From positions 1 through 64,000 of the forward strand of contig CAADGV010000006.1 in assembly GCA_900696645.1 (NCBI GenBank): 64,000 nt of DNA, in the 5' to 3' direction. The position numbers were made by a program, and so were the translations under genes. Position 1 is the first letter of the stretch. Each line of letters opens with the position of its first letter. Origin of the DNA: an uncultured Chlorobiota bacterium (GTDB lineage Bacteria > Bacteroidota > Ignavibacteria > UBA10030 > UBA6906). A model generated the notes under the pieces. That model saw only the letters and a program-made list of their open reading frames with translations. It made no database searches and had not been told where the DNA came from. This document shows positions 53,257-63,473 of this stretch, piece by piece.

Positions 53257-54792
53257 ATGATGAACATTGACCTGACCGCGTTCGAGAAAAACATCACCGT
53301 CCGGCAAATAGCGATTGATGACTTCGATCAGATCGTCGAACTGCAGTTGAAGTGTTTCCCCGGTATGAAACCGTGGACAAGGGAGCAGATCGAGAGTCAA
53401 CTCGAGGTTTTTGCCGAAGGTCAGATTTGCATCGAGTACCAAGGGAAAATCGTTGCATCCTCCAGCAGTTTGATATTGGATTTTGCGATGTACAGCGACT
53501 GGCACAGTTGGAAAGAAATTGCCGACGCAGGATTCATCCGCAATCACATTCCCGAAGGCAACACGCTATACGGGATTGAGATCATGGTTGACCCGGCATT
53601 CAGGGGAATGAAACTTGCCCGCCGTCTTTATGAAGCACGCAAGAAACTTGCCCGCGAAAAGAACCTGATGCGTATTGTTCTCGGAGGGCGCATTCCGGGA
53701 TACGTCAAATACAAAGACCAGATGACGGCGCGTGAGTATGTCGAGAAGGTCATCAACAAGTCGTTGATTGATCCTGTTCTCACAACGCAGCTTTCGAACG
53801 GGTTTGTTCTGAAGCGCCTCCTGAAGTCGTATATGGATTCGGACAAGGAGTCGCTGGGCTATGCCACATTTCTTGAATGGTCGAACCTCGACTATCAGCC
53901 CGATGTTCACCGGGCGTTCATTCCGACGAAGGCTGTCCGCATTTGCGCAGTGCAGTATCAGATGCGGGAGATCAAGAGCTTTGCAGAGTTTGCCCGTCAA
54001 TGCGAGTATTTTGTTGACGTTTCATCCGACTACAAGGCGGATTTCATTCTCTTTCCGGAAAATCTCACAACGCAACTTCTGACATTCATGCCGCCTGAGC
54101 GTCCGGGACTTGCGGTAAGGAAACTGTCGGAATTCACGCCGCAGTACTTGGAGTTGTTCTCCGGACTCGCCCTGAAATACGATGTGAATATCATTGGCGG
54201 AACTCACTTTACGCTCGAAGGCGACGACTTGTACAACGCCTCGTATTTGTTCAAGCGTAATGGCGGCATCGGCAAACAGTATAAACTCCATATCACACCC
54301 GACGAGAAGCGCTGGTGGGGAGTGAAAGGGGGCGACAGGATCGAGGTATTTGAAACCGATAAAGGAAAGATTTCTATTCAGATATGTCACGATATTGAGT
54401 TTCCGGAAGTGTCGCGCATTGCCGCGAGCCAAGGGGCACAGATCATCTTCGTGCCATTCTGCACAGATGAACGATACTCGTATCTCCGTGTACGTTATTG
54501 TGCGCAAGCCCGCTGCATTGAGAATCACGTGTACGTAGCAATGGCAGGCACGGTTGGCAATCTTCCCTCAGTCGAAAACATGGATGTTCAATATGCGCAA
54601 TCGGGCATCTTCACGCCTTCGGATATTCCGTTTACACGAGACGCGGTGTCATCCGAATCAACGCCGAACATCGAAACAGTAATTGTTGACGATGTTGATC
54701 TGGAACTGCTGAAACGCCAGCGTCAGTCGGGAAGTCTGTTGAACTGGAACGACAGACGTACTGATTTGTACGACGTGAAGCAGACAAAATAG
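53257..54792 (+). CDS. GNAT-nitrilase fusion protein (carbon-nitrogen hydrolase)
   Basis: 511 residues, two enzymes in one chain. Residues about 8-200 are a GNAT acetyltransferase-like domain (EIMVDPAFRGMKLARRLYEA is the acetyl-CoA motif A). Residues about 225-495 are a C-N hydrolase of the nitrilase superfamily with glutamate in ILFPENLTT, lysine in YKLHITPDE and cysteine in ISIQICHDIEFPE. ATG 53257 follows GGAGG. Fusions of this order are known in several phyla. It is coupled by one-base overlap to an MFS transporter gene. Confidence 0.93.
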   Translation: MMNIDLTAFEKNITVRQIAIDDFDQIVELQLKCFPGMKPWTREQIESQLEVFAEGQICIEYQGKIVASSSSLILDFAMYSDWHSWKEIADAGFIRNHIPEGNTLYGIEIMVDPAFRGMKLARRLYEARKKLAREKNLMRIVLGGRIPGYVKYKDQMTAREYVEKVINKSLIDPVLTTQLSNGFVLKRLLKSYMDSDKESLGYATFLEWSNLDYQPDVHRAFIPTKAVRICAVQYQMREIKSFAEFARQCEYFVDVSSDYKADFILFPENLTTQLLTFMPPERPGLAVRKLSEFTPQYLELFSGLALKYDVNIIGGTHFTLEGDDLYNASYLFKRNGGIGKQYKLHITPDEKRWWGVKGGDRIEVFETDKGKISIQICHDIEFPEVSRIAASQGAQIIFVPFCTDERYSYLRVRYCAQARCIENHVYVAMAGTVGNLPSVENMDVQYAQSGIFTPSDIPFTRDAVSSESTPNIETVIVDDVDLELLKRQRQSGSLLNWNDRRTDLYDVKQTK

Positions 54793-56027
54793 TGGCCGAG
54801 ACGCTTCCCGGACCGAACTTTTTCTCCACTCCTGCAGGAAGAAAATTTCTCTTTGCAGCGCTGTATTTCAGCGAAGGGGCGCCCATCGGTTTTATCTGGT
54901 GGGCTCTGCCGACCCGGCTTCGTGCAGCCGACATTCCGGTTGAAGAAATCACGGCACTCACATCGGTTCTCGTCCTTCCCTGGGTCTTCAAGTTTGCCTG
55001 GGCGCCGCTTGTGGATGTTTTGCGAACGCATCGATGGAATTTTCCCGAGTGGATTGTTGCGTCGCAAATACTCATGGGACTTTGTATTCTCCCCTTGGCG
55101 TTTCTCGACTTTCACGAGTACTACAGCCTGATTGTTCCGCTTCTCATTCTACACGCAATCACAGCAGCTACGCAGGATGCATCCATTGATGCTCTTTCGA
55201 TTGCAACTGTTCCCTCCCAAGAACGCGGCTCGCTCAACGGCTGGATGCAAACGGGGATGCTGGGAGGACGGGCATTGTTTGGCGGCGGTGCGCTACTCTC
55301 GGCCGAATGGATTGGTGAAGGCGGAGTAATCATTCTGCTTGTTGCGGCAATCTGGTTTTCGATGGGATTGGTGTTTGCTGCAAGGCCGCATCTGCAGATT
55401 CCGGTAACGTTCGAGAAACTTGCAGAACGCCGCGCTTCCTTCCTGGGAAATTTGCACGAAGTGGCAGCTTACAAATCAACATGGTTGGGATTGTTGTTTG
55501 CGAGTGTCGGAGGCGCGGGCTTTGAAGCTGTTGGAGCCGTTGCCGGACCTTTTTTGATCGATAGGGGATTCTCGAAAGCTGAGGTCGGATGGTTTTTCGG
55601 AATTCCGGTTGTGGCGGGAATGGTGGGTGGCGCTTTGCTCGGAGGCTACTTGTCGGATAGGTTCGGCAGGGCTCGTGCCGTTGTGATTTTTCTTGCAAGC
55701 ATCGCGGCGTGCATCTTCACTCTTGCATCGTTTGATGCTGCAACGAATGGAAGTGGCGGATGGGAGTATATCGTTCTCCTCTCACTGCTCTACATTTGCA
55801 TCGGGATGTTCACGGCGGCATCGTATGCGCTGTTCATGGATATCACTGATGTCCGGCTTGGCGCAACACAATTCAGCACGTACATGGGGGCAACGAACGG
55901 ATGTGAATCGTGGGCAACAATGGCGGTCGGCAGAATGATTCCGGCGTTCGGCTACCCGGTTGCATTTGCGGTAATGGCGGCGATATCGCTTCTGACAATC
56001 CCCGTGGTGCGAAGGCTTCGCAGATAG
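54792..56027 (+). CDS. MFS transporter, AmpG-like
   Basis: 411-residue major facilitator with about 12 membrane helices. YFSEGAPIGFIWWALPTRLR (about 25-44) resembles the AmpG/muropeptide and acetyl-CoA transporter branch, and GGYLSDRFGRARAVV is the MFS loop motif. GTG start overlaps the stop of the fusion gene by one base. It converges with the polyprenyl synthase gene. Substrate unknown; co-expression with the amidohydrolase and nitrilase suggests uptake or export of their metabolite. Confidence 0.9.
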   Translation: MAETLPGPNFFSTPAGRKFLFAALYFSEGAPIGFIWWALPTRLRAADIPVEEITALTSVLVLPWVFKFAWAPLVDVLRTHRWNFPEWIVASQILMGLCILPLAFLDFHEYYSLIVPLLILHAITAATQDASIDALSIATVPSQERGSLNGWMQTGMLGGRALFGGGALLSAEWIGEGGVIILLVAAIWFSMGLVFAARPHLQIPVTFEKLAERRASFLGNLHEVAAYKSTWLGLLFASVGGAGFEAVGAVAGPFLIDRGFSKAEVGWFFGIPVVAGMVGGALLGGYLSDRFGRARAVVIFLASIAACIFTLASFDAATNGSGGWEYIVLLSLLYICIGMFTAASYALFMDITDVRLGATQFSTYMGATNGCESWATMAVGRMIPAFGYPVAFAVMAAISLLTIPVVRRLRR

Positions 56028-56033
56028 GAATCG

Positions 56034-57005
56034 TCACTTATCCCTCTCAACAACAAAATCAGCAAATGAGAGAAGAGCCTCTTTGCTGGCGGTATCGGGG
56101 AATGAGGCAATTTGTTCTTTCGCCTTGACGGAAAAACTGCGGGCTTTCTCTTCCGCGTACTCGATTCCGCCGTTTCGTTCGACAAACTCAAGAACACGTT
56201 TGGCGCTGGCTTTCTTTCCGCCGTTCTTGATCATGCTGAGAATTTCCTTTCCCTCCTTCTTCGGCCCCTTCGTCAAAGCGTGAATGAGCGGAAGAGTCAG
56301 CTTCTTCTCGCTCAAATCGAGTCCGGTTGGTTTGCCGGTAATGCTCTTGCGCCCAACGTAGTCGAGCAGGTCGTCACGAATCTGGAACGCAAGCCCGACA
56401 TTCTCGCCGTAATCCCTCAGCAGCGTCCGGATATGCGGATCGGCAGTTGCGCTTGCAGCCCCGATCTCGGTGCATGTTGAGAGAAGCGATGCGGTTTTGT
56501 CGCCGATAATTCTCAGATATGTCGCCTCGTCCATGTCCAGCTTGCGGCTTTTCTGGATTTGATGGATTTCCCCTTCACTCATCCGCTTCACTGCCGTGGA
56601 TGTAATTTTCAGAAATTCAACATCATCATTGTCGAGCGAAAGCAGCAATCCCTTCGAGAGCAGATAATCTCCCATCAACACCGCAATCTTGTTCTTCCAT
56701 ACGGCATTGATGGAGGCGAGGCCACGACGTGTGTCGGCATCATCAACAACATCATCGTGAACCAGCGTCGCAGTGTGAAGAATTTCGACAAGCGTTGCGC
56801 CGCGATAGGTTTTGGTGTTGACCCCGCCGCAAAGTTCAGCACTCAGCAGAACAAGAATGGGTCGGACACGCTTTCCTTTTTGTTTGATGATATAGTTCGT
56901 AATGAAGTCCACCAACACGACTTTCGATCGGATGGATTTTGCGAACACATCTTCAAACAGCTCAAGATGATGCTGTATCGGGGAAGATATCTGTTTAAGA
57001 TCCAA
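56034..57005 (-). CDS. Polyprenyl diphosphate synthase
   Basis: Trans-isoprenyl diphosphate synthase of 323 residues, making an all-trans polyprenyl chain for quinones or lipids. The first aspartate-rich motif is HDDVVDDADTRRG (about 78-90) and the second is FQIRDDLLDY (about 206-215); GKRVRP lies near the start. The small residues before the first motif suggest a long-chain (octaprenyl type) enzyme. It is the last gene of the - strand run and converges with the MFS gene. Confidence 0.94.
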   Translation of the reverse strand: MDLKQISSPIQHHLELFEDVFAKSIRSKVVLVDFITNYIIKQKGKRVRPILVLLSAELCGGVNTKTYRGATLVEILHTATLVHDDVVDDADTRRGLASINAVWKNKIAVLMGDYLLSKGLLLSLDNDDVEFLKITSTAVKRMSEGEIHQIQKSRKLDMDEATYLRIIGDKTASLLSTCTEIGAASATADPHIRTLLRDYGENVGLAFQIRDDLLDYVGRKSITGKPTGLDLSEKKLTLPLIHALTKGPKKEGKEILSMIKNGGKKASAKRVLEFVERNGGIEYAEEKARSFSVKAKEQIASFPDTASKEALLSFADFVVERDK

Positions 57006-57052
57006 GAAGGGGATGTACTTTCAGTATGATGTGAATGGTTGACTGTTCTGCG

Positions 57053-57865
57053 TTATTCTTCCGCTGCCGCACGCTTTCGCTTGCCGCGCCACGCAAGTGC
57101 AGAGATGCCGATGCTGAGTTCGTATAACACGATAAGCGGAACAGCGAGCAGAATCTGGCTTACAGGATCGGTACCAGGCGTCAACACTGCGGCAAGCACG
57201 AACACGGCAACGATGGCGTGCCTCCGGTAATGCCGCATAAACGCCGGCGTAAGAATGCCGAGCTGCGAAAGAAACCACGACACCATCGGAAGCTCGAACA
57301 CAACTCCCGCCGCCAGCATGATGCTGATGACGAAATTCATGTATTCGTTGATGGCGATGTTGTTTTCGATGTCGGGCGAGCCGAAGCCCGCAAAGAACGA
57401 CATCGCCGACGGCATCATGATGAAATACGCGAACGCAATTCCCGCCAGAAAACAGAATGACGAAAAGAACACGATGGACTTGATGTACCGGCGTTCTTTC
57501 GGCATCAGGCCGGGGGCGATGAATGCCCAGATCTGATACAGAATATTCGGAATGCTGAGAATAATGCCGCCCGCGATGGCCACCTGCATGTACAGAAATA
57601 ATTGTCCGAACGGCTTCAGGTTTTGCAAATGGATCGGCTGCTGGCCTTCGGCGAGATTTGCATTGAGGTTCTTCACCGGCTGCAGCAACACTTGATCCAT
57701 GATGAAGTCAATGAAAACCCAGACAACGATCGTCGCAATCACGACTCCTGCCATCGCCCAGATCAAACGCCAGCGTAATTCCTCGAGATGATCGAGGAAT
57801 GTCATTTCCTTTTCTTCTCCTGCTTCGTTCTCGTGCGCAGGAGTGTCGACCGTTGCTTCGTTCAC
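57053..57865 (-). CDS. tatC: Sec-independent protein translocase TatC
   Basis: Core receptor of the twin-arginine translocation pathway, 270 residues with six membrane helices. FLDHLEELRWRLIWA near the N-terminus and LKPFGQLFLYMQVAIAGG in the second helix are TatC signatures; FELPMVSWFLSQLGILTP is the C-terminal conserved block. An extra acidic N-terminal stretch (residues 1-23) precedes the family start. It lies between a PorV-like gene and the polyprenyl synthase gene on the same strand. tatA is not in the window. Confidence 0.97.
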   Translation of the reverse strand: MNEATVDTPAHENEAGEEKEMTFLDHLEELRWRLIWAMAGVVIATIVVWVFIDFIMDQVLLQPVKNLNANLAEGQQPIHLQNLKPFGQLFLYMQVAIAGGIILSIPNILYQIWAFIAPGLMPKERRYIKSIVFFSSFCFLAGIAFAYFIMMPSAMSFFAGFGSPDIENNIAINEYMNFVISIMLAAGVVFELPMVSWFLSQLGILTPAFMRHYRRHAIVAVFVLAAVLTPGTDPVSQILLAVPLIVLYELSIGISALAWRGKRKRAAAEE

Positions 57866-57871
57866 ATCTAC

Positions 57872-59029
57872 TCAGAAGAGTTCATATTCGTATTGAACAC
57901 CCAGGGAGAATACAGCGAGAGACTTCCTCTGCTCCGCGAAGAACGGAATGGTGTTGACCGGAATCGACGTGTACGCCGCGTCAAGTACAAGCGGCATGCC
58001 GAAACCAAGCTTCTTCATGGGAGCGTGGAGTGCAAAGCCGTACCTCGCAGCAGTTGATCCCTCATTCCCATAAATGGATGTGAACGGGGCTATGTATCCG
58101 CCTAAACGAGCCGAGGCAATCTCGAACAATGTCAACGACATGCCGAAGCCCCAATAATCCTTTCGGGCATTGCGGCTGTTGGTGGCGTTTCTGTATTCCG
58201 CCGTAGCACGCACGCCGATGGGATCAAGCGCCTCGAATGAGTCGCCGTGCATCGTGTAGCAATACGAGAATCCCAGCCGCACGTAGTGTGGCATTGTGGT
58301 AGTATAACGCGTTGTTGTCTGTGTTCCGAGGATGGTTGTTTTCTGCTCTTGTTTCAGCGCTGACCCGACATTTTGAACGCTCAAGCCAAGATTTAACTGA
58401 TGGAAAAAGCTGCTACTCTCATCGTTGAGAGGAATGATGTAGAGAATGCCGAAGTCGAACAAAACCGGCAACTGTGTCGTCTTTGGAAATCCAACAACCG
58501 AGCTGGCGCTGGGCCCCTGGACTTTCACAATCGAGTTGAATGTCTTGACAGAAAGGCCGAAACTTAGCCGTTCGTCATACTGTCGCGCCAATCCGATGCC
58601 GATTGTATGATCGTAAAGGGAGATTGTGGTTCCGTCACCTTCTGGGTTCTGGTTTGTGGTGTAAAGCAGATCTCCCGCTGAAAATCTGTTGTACAACAAG
58701 CCGATGTTTACGAAGCTGGTTGGAATGGTTGCCGTGAACGAATAGTACTTCATATCCATCCCGCTCAACCAATCCATCGCCCGGCGGGAATATGTGAAGG
58801 ACAAATGGGATAGTCCGGCAAGCCCCGCCGGATTGTAGAACATGGCGGAGTTGTTTTTGGACATCGAGACAAATGATTGCCCCATGGCAATGCCGTGCGG
58901 GTCAGTGGGGACGTCAATGGAATGCGTGCCCCCCTCCAAGAAGACTCTGCTTTCAATCTGTTGGGCAAAACCTCTGCTCAGCAGTGTCATGAGAAGCAGC
59001 GTCGGCAGAAACACAAATGTGCTGTTCAT
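57872..59029 (-). CDS. PorV/PorQ-like outer-membrane protein
   Basis: 385 residues with a signal peptide ending in GFAQ. MGQSFVSMSKNNSAMFYNPA and GLAGL form the N-terminal motif of the PorV/PorQ (UPF0164-like) family of 14-stranded outer-membrane proteins, several of which serve type IX secretion, and the rest alternates beta strands ending in VQYEYELF. In this locus it could be PorQ or a general relative; the T9SS cargo in this window (three proteins with sorting domains) makes a secretion role plausible. It starts 21 bases past the glyA stop. Confidence 0.8.
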   Translation of the reverse strand: MNSTFVFLPTLLLMTLLSRGFAQQIESRVFLEGGTHSIDVPTDPHGIAMGQSFVSMSKNNSAMFYNPAGLAGLSHLSFTYSRRAMDWLSGMDMKYYSFTATIPTSFVNIGLLYNRFSAGDLLYTTNQNPEGDGTTISLYDHTIGIGLARQYDERLSFGLSVKTFNSIVKVQGPSASSVVGFPKTTQLPVLFDFGILYIIPLNDESSSFFHQLNLGLSVQNVGSALKQEQKTTILGTQTTTRYTTTMPHYVRLGFSYCYTMHGDSFEALDPIGVRATAEYRNATNSRNARKDYWGFGMSLTLFEIASARLGGYIAPFTSIYGNEGSTAARYGFALHAPMKKLGFGMPLVLDAAYTSIPVNTIPFFAEQRKSLAVFSLGVQYEYELF

Positions 59030-59050
59030 GATTCCTCCGTGAGAGATGAG

Positions 59051-60349
59051 TCATTTCGTGAGTTCAGCGTACAACGGAAACTTCACACAGAGTTCTTCAA
59101 CCCTCTTCGCAACAGATTTGTACACATCCGGCTTGCCGATGTTTTCGATTACTTCGTTGATCAGGTCGCCGATGTATTCCATCTCCCCTTCTTTCATTCC
59201 GCGTGTCGTCAGTGCCGGCGTGCCGATGCGGATGCCGCTGGTGATAAGCGGACTCTTGTCGTCGAACGGAACGGCGTTCTTGTTGACTGTAATGCCCGCC
59301 TCGTCGAGAGCCTCCTGCGCATCTTTGCCCGTTACTCCCTTGCTGCGCAAATCAACAAGCATTAGATGATTATCCGTACCGTTTGATATAATGTAGAAGC
59401 CCGATTTCACAAGCTTTGCTGCAAGCGTCTGCGCATTCTTGATAATCTGTTGAGCATAGACTTTGAAGTCAGGTTGCAGCGCTTCCTTGAAGGCAACCGC
59501 TTTTCCCGCAATCACATGCATCAGCGGCCCGCCTTGAATGCCGGGGATAACCATGGAATCCAGCAACTCACTCATCCTCTTTGTGCGTCCCGATTTCGGC
59601 GCAACAAGTCCAAACGGGTTGTCAAAATCCTTTCCCAACAAAATCAAACCGCCTCGCGGCCCGCGCAGAGTTTTGTGTGTGGTTGATGTAACGACGTGAC
59701 AATGCGGAACAGGATCGTTGAGCAAATCAGCGGCAATTAATCCGGAGGGGTGGGCGATATCCGCAAACAGGAATGCGCCGACCTTGTCCGCAATCTCTCT
59801 GAAGATCTTGTAGTCGATGTTGCGTGAGTAGGCGCTTGCACCGACAGTAATCATCTTCGGTTTCTCCCGCTTCGCAACATCCTCCACCTCGTTGTAGTCG
59901 ATGTAGCCGGTGTCTTTGTTGACTCCGTAGGCAACAAAGTTGTACATCTGCCCGGAGAAATTCACGGGCGAGCCGTGTGTCAAATGTCCGCCGTGAGAGA
60001 GGTTCATCCCCATCAGCTTGTCGCCCGGCTTGACGAACGTGAAATACACCGCCATATTTGCCTGCGACCCCGAATGCGGCTGCACGTTGGCATACTCGGC
60101 GCCGAATAGTTGCTTCACGCGGTTGCGGGCCAGATCTTCCACAACATCAACAAACTCGCATCCACCGTAGTAGCGTTTGCCGGGATAGCCTTCGGCGTAC
60201 TTGTTGGTGAGCGGCGTGCCGACCGCCTCCAACACGGCTCGGCTGACGAAGTTCTCTGATGCGATAAGTTCGAGCTTGGTGTTCTGGCGGTTGATTTCGT
60301 TGGTAACTGCGGAGAAGACTTCGGGGTCTTGCTTCTGTAGGTTGTTCAT
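59051..60349 (-). CDS. glyA: Serine hydroxymethyltransferase
   Basis: Interconverts serine and glycine with tetrahydrofolate, supplying one-carbon units. 432 residues. The family motifs [27 protein letters not shown], and the PLP lysine in [14 protein letters not shown] (about 224-237) are intact. Codons and length are normal. It lies in the - strand run between the porin-like and the PorV-like gene and is separated from the former by 63 bases. Confidence 0.98.
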   Translation of the reverse strand: MNNLQKQDPEVFSAVTNEINRQNTKLELIASENFVSRAVLEAVGTPLTNKYAEGYPGKRYYGGCEFVDVVEDLARNRVKQLFGAEYANVQPHSGSQANMAVYFTFVKPGDKLMGMNLSHGGHLTHGSPVNFSGQMYNFVAYGVNKDTGYIDYNEVEDVAKREKPKMITVGASAYSRNIDYKIFREIADKVGAFLFADIAHPSGLIAADLLNDPVPHCHVVTSTTHKTLRGPRGGLILLGKDFDNPFGLVAPKSGRTKRMSELLDSMVIPGIQGGPLMHVIAGKAVAFKEALQPDFKVYAQQIIKNAQTLAAKLVKSGFYIISNGTDNHLMLVDLRSKGVTGKDAQEALDEAGITVNKNAVPFDDKSPLITSGIRIGTPALTTRGMKEGEMEYIGDLINEVIENIGKPDVYKSVAKRVEELCVKFPLYAELTK

Positions 60350-60412
60350 GATGTCCTCGGCATGTAAGATGGTGACGCTGCGACATCTGTGCGAAGATCG
60401 CAGCCGGAAACA

Positions 60413-61675
60413 CTATTCTTCCTCGTAGCGGACAAACCACGGTTCGACGATCGTCAGAGAGAATGATACGCGAATGATGTTATCCTTCACGAGATTTGTC
60501 GGGATGAGGTTGGGTTGCACAACTGTTGACTTTGAGCCGCGTTGCGCATACTCGATACCGACGTTCATGCGGGTTTCGCCTGCAACAGGCATCGTGAACC
60601 CGCCCGTGAAAGCCCACTCGTTGATCGGTTCGCCGTAGATTTGATAATACGTTTGATTGTAGGAAAACCCGAGGCGATACGTGAGTTTGTCAAACCATCC
60701 GCTTGCATCTTTTATCGGCAGTTTCTCTGCCCCGATGCCAAAGCGGTTGTTGTTGCGGATATTGAGAAGCGGCTTTCCGTCGTAACGGGCATTTTTCCAC
60801 GCTTGCGTGAAGTAATCGGCTGCGACAATCCATCGGTCGGAGAACTGGTACGCAATCCCTACGCCGACTGAAACCGGAATGTTAAGTCTCTTCTCGGAAG
60901 TTGCGAACGTGTCTGCCTCGCTGGTGAAGATAATTCTGTCACTGATATCCAGCTTCAGGTTTGATTCCGTTGTTACGGCAAATCCGACCGAAAGAGGGCG
61001 GAGCCCCTCGCTAAGTCCGCCAAAACCATTGTACATTCCGCCGATCGTAAAACTCACGCCGCGTTTTTCCTCTTCGGAGTTAAGTGTGCCGCCTGATGTT
61101 CCCGATGTGAGCGGGATGAATGTCCGTTCAACACCTGTTTCCCCGAAGAAGTAGTTTACTCCCAATCCCAGCGAAATATCCTGATGCGGTGCGTACGATA
61201 ACCCGACAATTGCTTTAGTCAGACTTCCGCTGCCGATTTCGTTGATCCGGTAATCAATGTCCGCCTGCGAATTCCGGAATGATGTATTGTACCCGACATA
61301 GCTGAATGGTGAGAAGCCGCCGACCAGAACGATTCCGTTTGCAGGAGAAATCGGAAATGCCAGCATCGCTCCGCTGAACAATCCCTTGGCTTGATACAAC
61401 GACCTGTTCGTTTCTGCCGTGTTAATCCCTTCGTACAGCCCTCCTGCTTCAATGCGGACTCTGCTGATTCGAGTCCACGATGCGGGCGACATTGTGTTGA
61501 TATGATTGCCGGAGGGCAATCCGAATGAAGTATAGCCCATGCCTGTACTGCGAACTCCGGGATTATACCGGACGTCGCCGATGCCGAACATCGTGTATGC
61601 CGATCCGCCGTTTCCCGCATGCATGGTTGTCGCAGCAATCAGGATGGCACAAACGGATGCAAATAGCTTTCTCAC
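60413..61675 (-). CDS. Outer-membrane beta-barrel protein (FadL/OmpP1-like)
   Basis: 420 residues with a signal peptide ending in TMHAG. Many short alternating strands and the N-terminal pattern YTMFGIGDVRYNPGVRSTGM resemble FCB outer-membrane proteins in the OmpP1/FadL group with an N-terminal plug segment. The C-terminus ends with VEPWFVRYEEE, not the aromatic last residue of classical porins. It starts 8 bases after the lipoprotein gene. Transport substrate unknown. Confidence 0.78.
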   Translation of the reverse strand: MRKLFASVCAILIAATTMHAGNGGSAYTMFGIGDVRYNPGVRSTGMGYTSFGLPSGNHINTMSPASWTRISRVRIEAGGLYEGINTAETNRSLYQAKGLFSGAMLAFPISPANGIVLVGGFSPFSYVGYNTSFRNSQADIDYRINEIGSGSLTKAIVGLSYAPHQDISLGLGVNYFFGETGVERTFIPLTSGTSGGTLNSEEEKRGVSFTIGGMYNGFGGLSEGLRPLSVGFAVTTESNLKLDISDRIIFTSEADTFATSEKRLNIPVSVGVGIAYQFSDRWIVAADYFTQAWKNARYDGKPLLNIRNNNRFGIGAEKLPIKDASGWFDKLTYRLGFSYNQTYYQIYGEPINEWAFTGGFTMPVAGETRMNVGIEYAQRGSKSTVVQPNLIPTNLVKDNIIRVSFSLTIVEPWFVRYEEE

Positions 61676-61683
61676 ATTACCTC

Positions 61684-62889
61684 CTAATTCTGAAACACTG
61701 AATACTTGATCAGGATACGCGGGCGCAAAGCCGGATCGGTCGCGTTGCTGCTGTAGAATCCGAACAGGTCGAGCGTTCCGAATTCATTTGCTGAAGATTG
61801 TCGAAGGAGCAACCCGTGGTTGATTCCCCCTTCCCAAATTTGTGCCTGTCGCCGCACGTCGAACGTGAACGTGTTGGCCGTTCCCGATTTGAGCGCGCCG
61901 GGTGAGGAGAATGCTTCGAAATTGGTGGAATCATTGGTGAAGAGGGCGTGAACAACCGGCGCCGGATCGGCAGTGAACTTACTGACGTTAGTTATCATAG
62001 GATTGCGCTGCAACTGCAATTCCGCCGAGTTGATGATTGCGCCCCTTGGAATGTGCGACACATCGAAACGCAATCTGCTGCGATAGGCAATCCCGGCTTG
62101 CGTAACAAGATGTTGAGGGTCGAGAGGAAAAGGAAATACATCCGCCACATACGTATCTTGGCCAATCTGGCTTTCGAACCGCAACCGGGTTGTATCGGAA
62201 ACTGGAACATTTGCCCCGCGGGCAACCACATTCAGTTTGGGTTGAAAATCAGATGAATCAAATCCGAATGCATGAAATCCTCTGATGAGCGATGCGTTGG
62301 ATGTCGGGACGAGAATGATGCCGTTGTTTGTTGTTGTGTTGGACCGGAACCAGCTTGCGACCATTGCCGTATCGATATCTACGGAAATGTACTGCGTATC
62401 GGCGCCGACTGTAGAAGAGTAGGTTCCCTTTACAACAGGATCATAGAAGTTTGTCGAGTCGGCTGTGGGCCATGTGAGTGTACCTTCGGCCCATGAGGTA
62501 TTAATACTGTGAACATTGAAGCCGAGTAATCCTGCGGAATCGCCGCGCCAACTGACGAGCCGCAATGTTATTTTTGCGGAGAGAATATCAAGCGTGTCGA
62601 TCGGCGAACCGAGCGTGAACCGTATTGCCGCGTACGCCTTGTAGTTGCCGGTTCTTCCGACAAAGTTCTGACGTAACGGAGAAGCAAGCCCGTCCGCAGG
62701 AATGCGCTGCAGAAACGACGTATCGCTTATTGCAAACAGAACCGTGTCGCGTATGATCACATCCCGCGTCAACAGTCCTGAACCCGGCGTGTCGGGATTT
62801 GTGATTGACTCGCTGCACGATGTGAGCGCGAATGCCGTTAAAAGGCAGCATACCACCAAACGGCCCCTCTGTTTCAACCCATCACTCAT
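61684..62889 (-). CDS. DNRLRE-domain lipoprotein
   Basis: 401 residues. Lipoprotein signal with lipobox LTSC. Two similar beta-sandwich halves (about 60-205 and 225-395) have the DNRLRE look: SAKITLRLVSWRGDS, then LNVVARG, and SAELQLQRNPM, then RPRILIKYS. Its start overlaps the gmhB stop by eight bases. The adjoining porin-like gene suggests joint function at the outer membrane, but no enzyme activity is indicated. Confidence 0.8.
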   Translation of the reverse strand: MSDGLKQRGRLVVCCLLTAFALTSCSESITNPDTPGSGLLTRDVIIRDTVLFAISDTSFLQRIPADGLASPLRQNFVGRTGNYKAYAAIRFTLGSPIDTLDILSAKITLRLVSWRGDSAGLLGFNVHSINTSWAEGTLTWPTADSTNFYDPVVKGTYSSTVGADTQYISVDIDTAMVASWFRSNTTTNNGIILVPTSNASLIRGFHAFGFDSSDFQPKLNVVARGANVPVSDTTRLRFESQIGQDTYVADVFPFPLDPQHLVTQAGIAYRSRLRFDVSHIPRGAIINSAELQLQRNPMITNVSKFTADPAPVVHALFTNDSTNFEAFSSPGALKSGTANTFTFDVRRQAQIWEGGINHGLLLRQSSANEFGTLDLFGFYSSNATDPALRPRILIKYSVFQN

Positions 62890-63472
62890 TATGACTTCTC
62901 ACTCCTTTACGTTTGTCCAGTATAAACTCTGTCGCTTCAATGATTGACGCTGCAACATGCCCTATCGGGATGTTCTGTTCACGGCAGGTGAGCAACGATT
63001 GCTTTCCGTATCCTGTTTGCACGAGAATCGTTGTAGCGCCCACCGTATTCCCCGCCTGCATATCCACAACACTGTCTCCTACTACGAATGAACGCTGCAA
63101 GTCGAAATTGAATTCCTTCGATGCTTTGATCAGCATGCCGGGCTTCGGCTTCCGGCAATCACATTCCACATTGTAGGGAGCAATACCTGCGGTCGGATGG
63201 TGAGGGCAGTAGTAAATGCCGTCGAGTGTTGCTCCCTCGTGTGCCAACTCGGCTCTCAGCTTTGCATGAATCGGGATGAGATCCGCCTCAGTCAGGAATC
63301 CCCGCGCAACGCCGGATTGATTTGAGATGACGCATGTTACAAGCCCAGCATTGTTGAGCCGCCGCACCGAAGCCGCTGCACCGTCGATGAGCCGCAAATC
63401 GTCAGGTGTGCGAAGATAATCGACCTCGATGTTGAGTGTTCCGTCGCGGTCGAGAAAGACGCCTGCTGCCAT
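62882..63472 (-). CDS. gmhB: D-glycero-D-manno-heptose 1,7-bisphosphate phosphatase (HAD family)
   Basis: HAD-IIIA phosphatase of 196 residues in ADP-heptose synthesis for lipopolysaccharide. FLDRDGTLN (about 6-14) is the catalytic DxD motif, ISNQSGVARG (about 50-59) motif II, and the zinc-binding loop CPHHP...CDCRKPKP (about 93-113) marks the GmhB group over histidinol phosphatase. GDSVVDMQAG is motif IV. It is one base past the glgA stop and overlaps the lipoprotein gene. Confidence 0.92.
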   Translation of the reverse strand: MAAGVFLDRDGTLNIEVDYLRTPDDLRLIDGAAASVRRLNNAGLVTCVISNQSGVARGFLTEADLIPIHAKLRAELAHEGATLDGIYYCPHHPTAGIAPYNVECDCRKPKPGMLIKASKEFNFDLQRSFVVGDSVVDMQAGNTVGATTILVQTGYGKQSLLTCREQNIPIGHVAASIIEATEFILDKRKGVRSHNE

Positions 63473-63473
63473 A

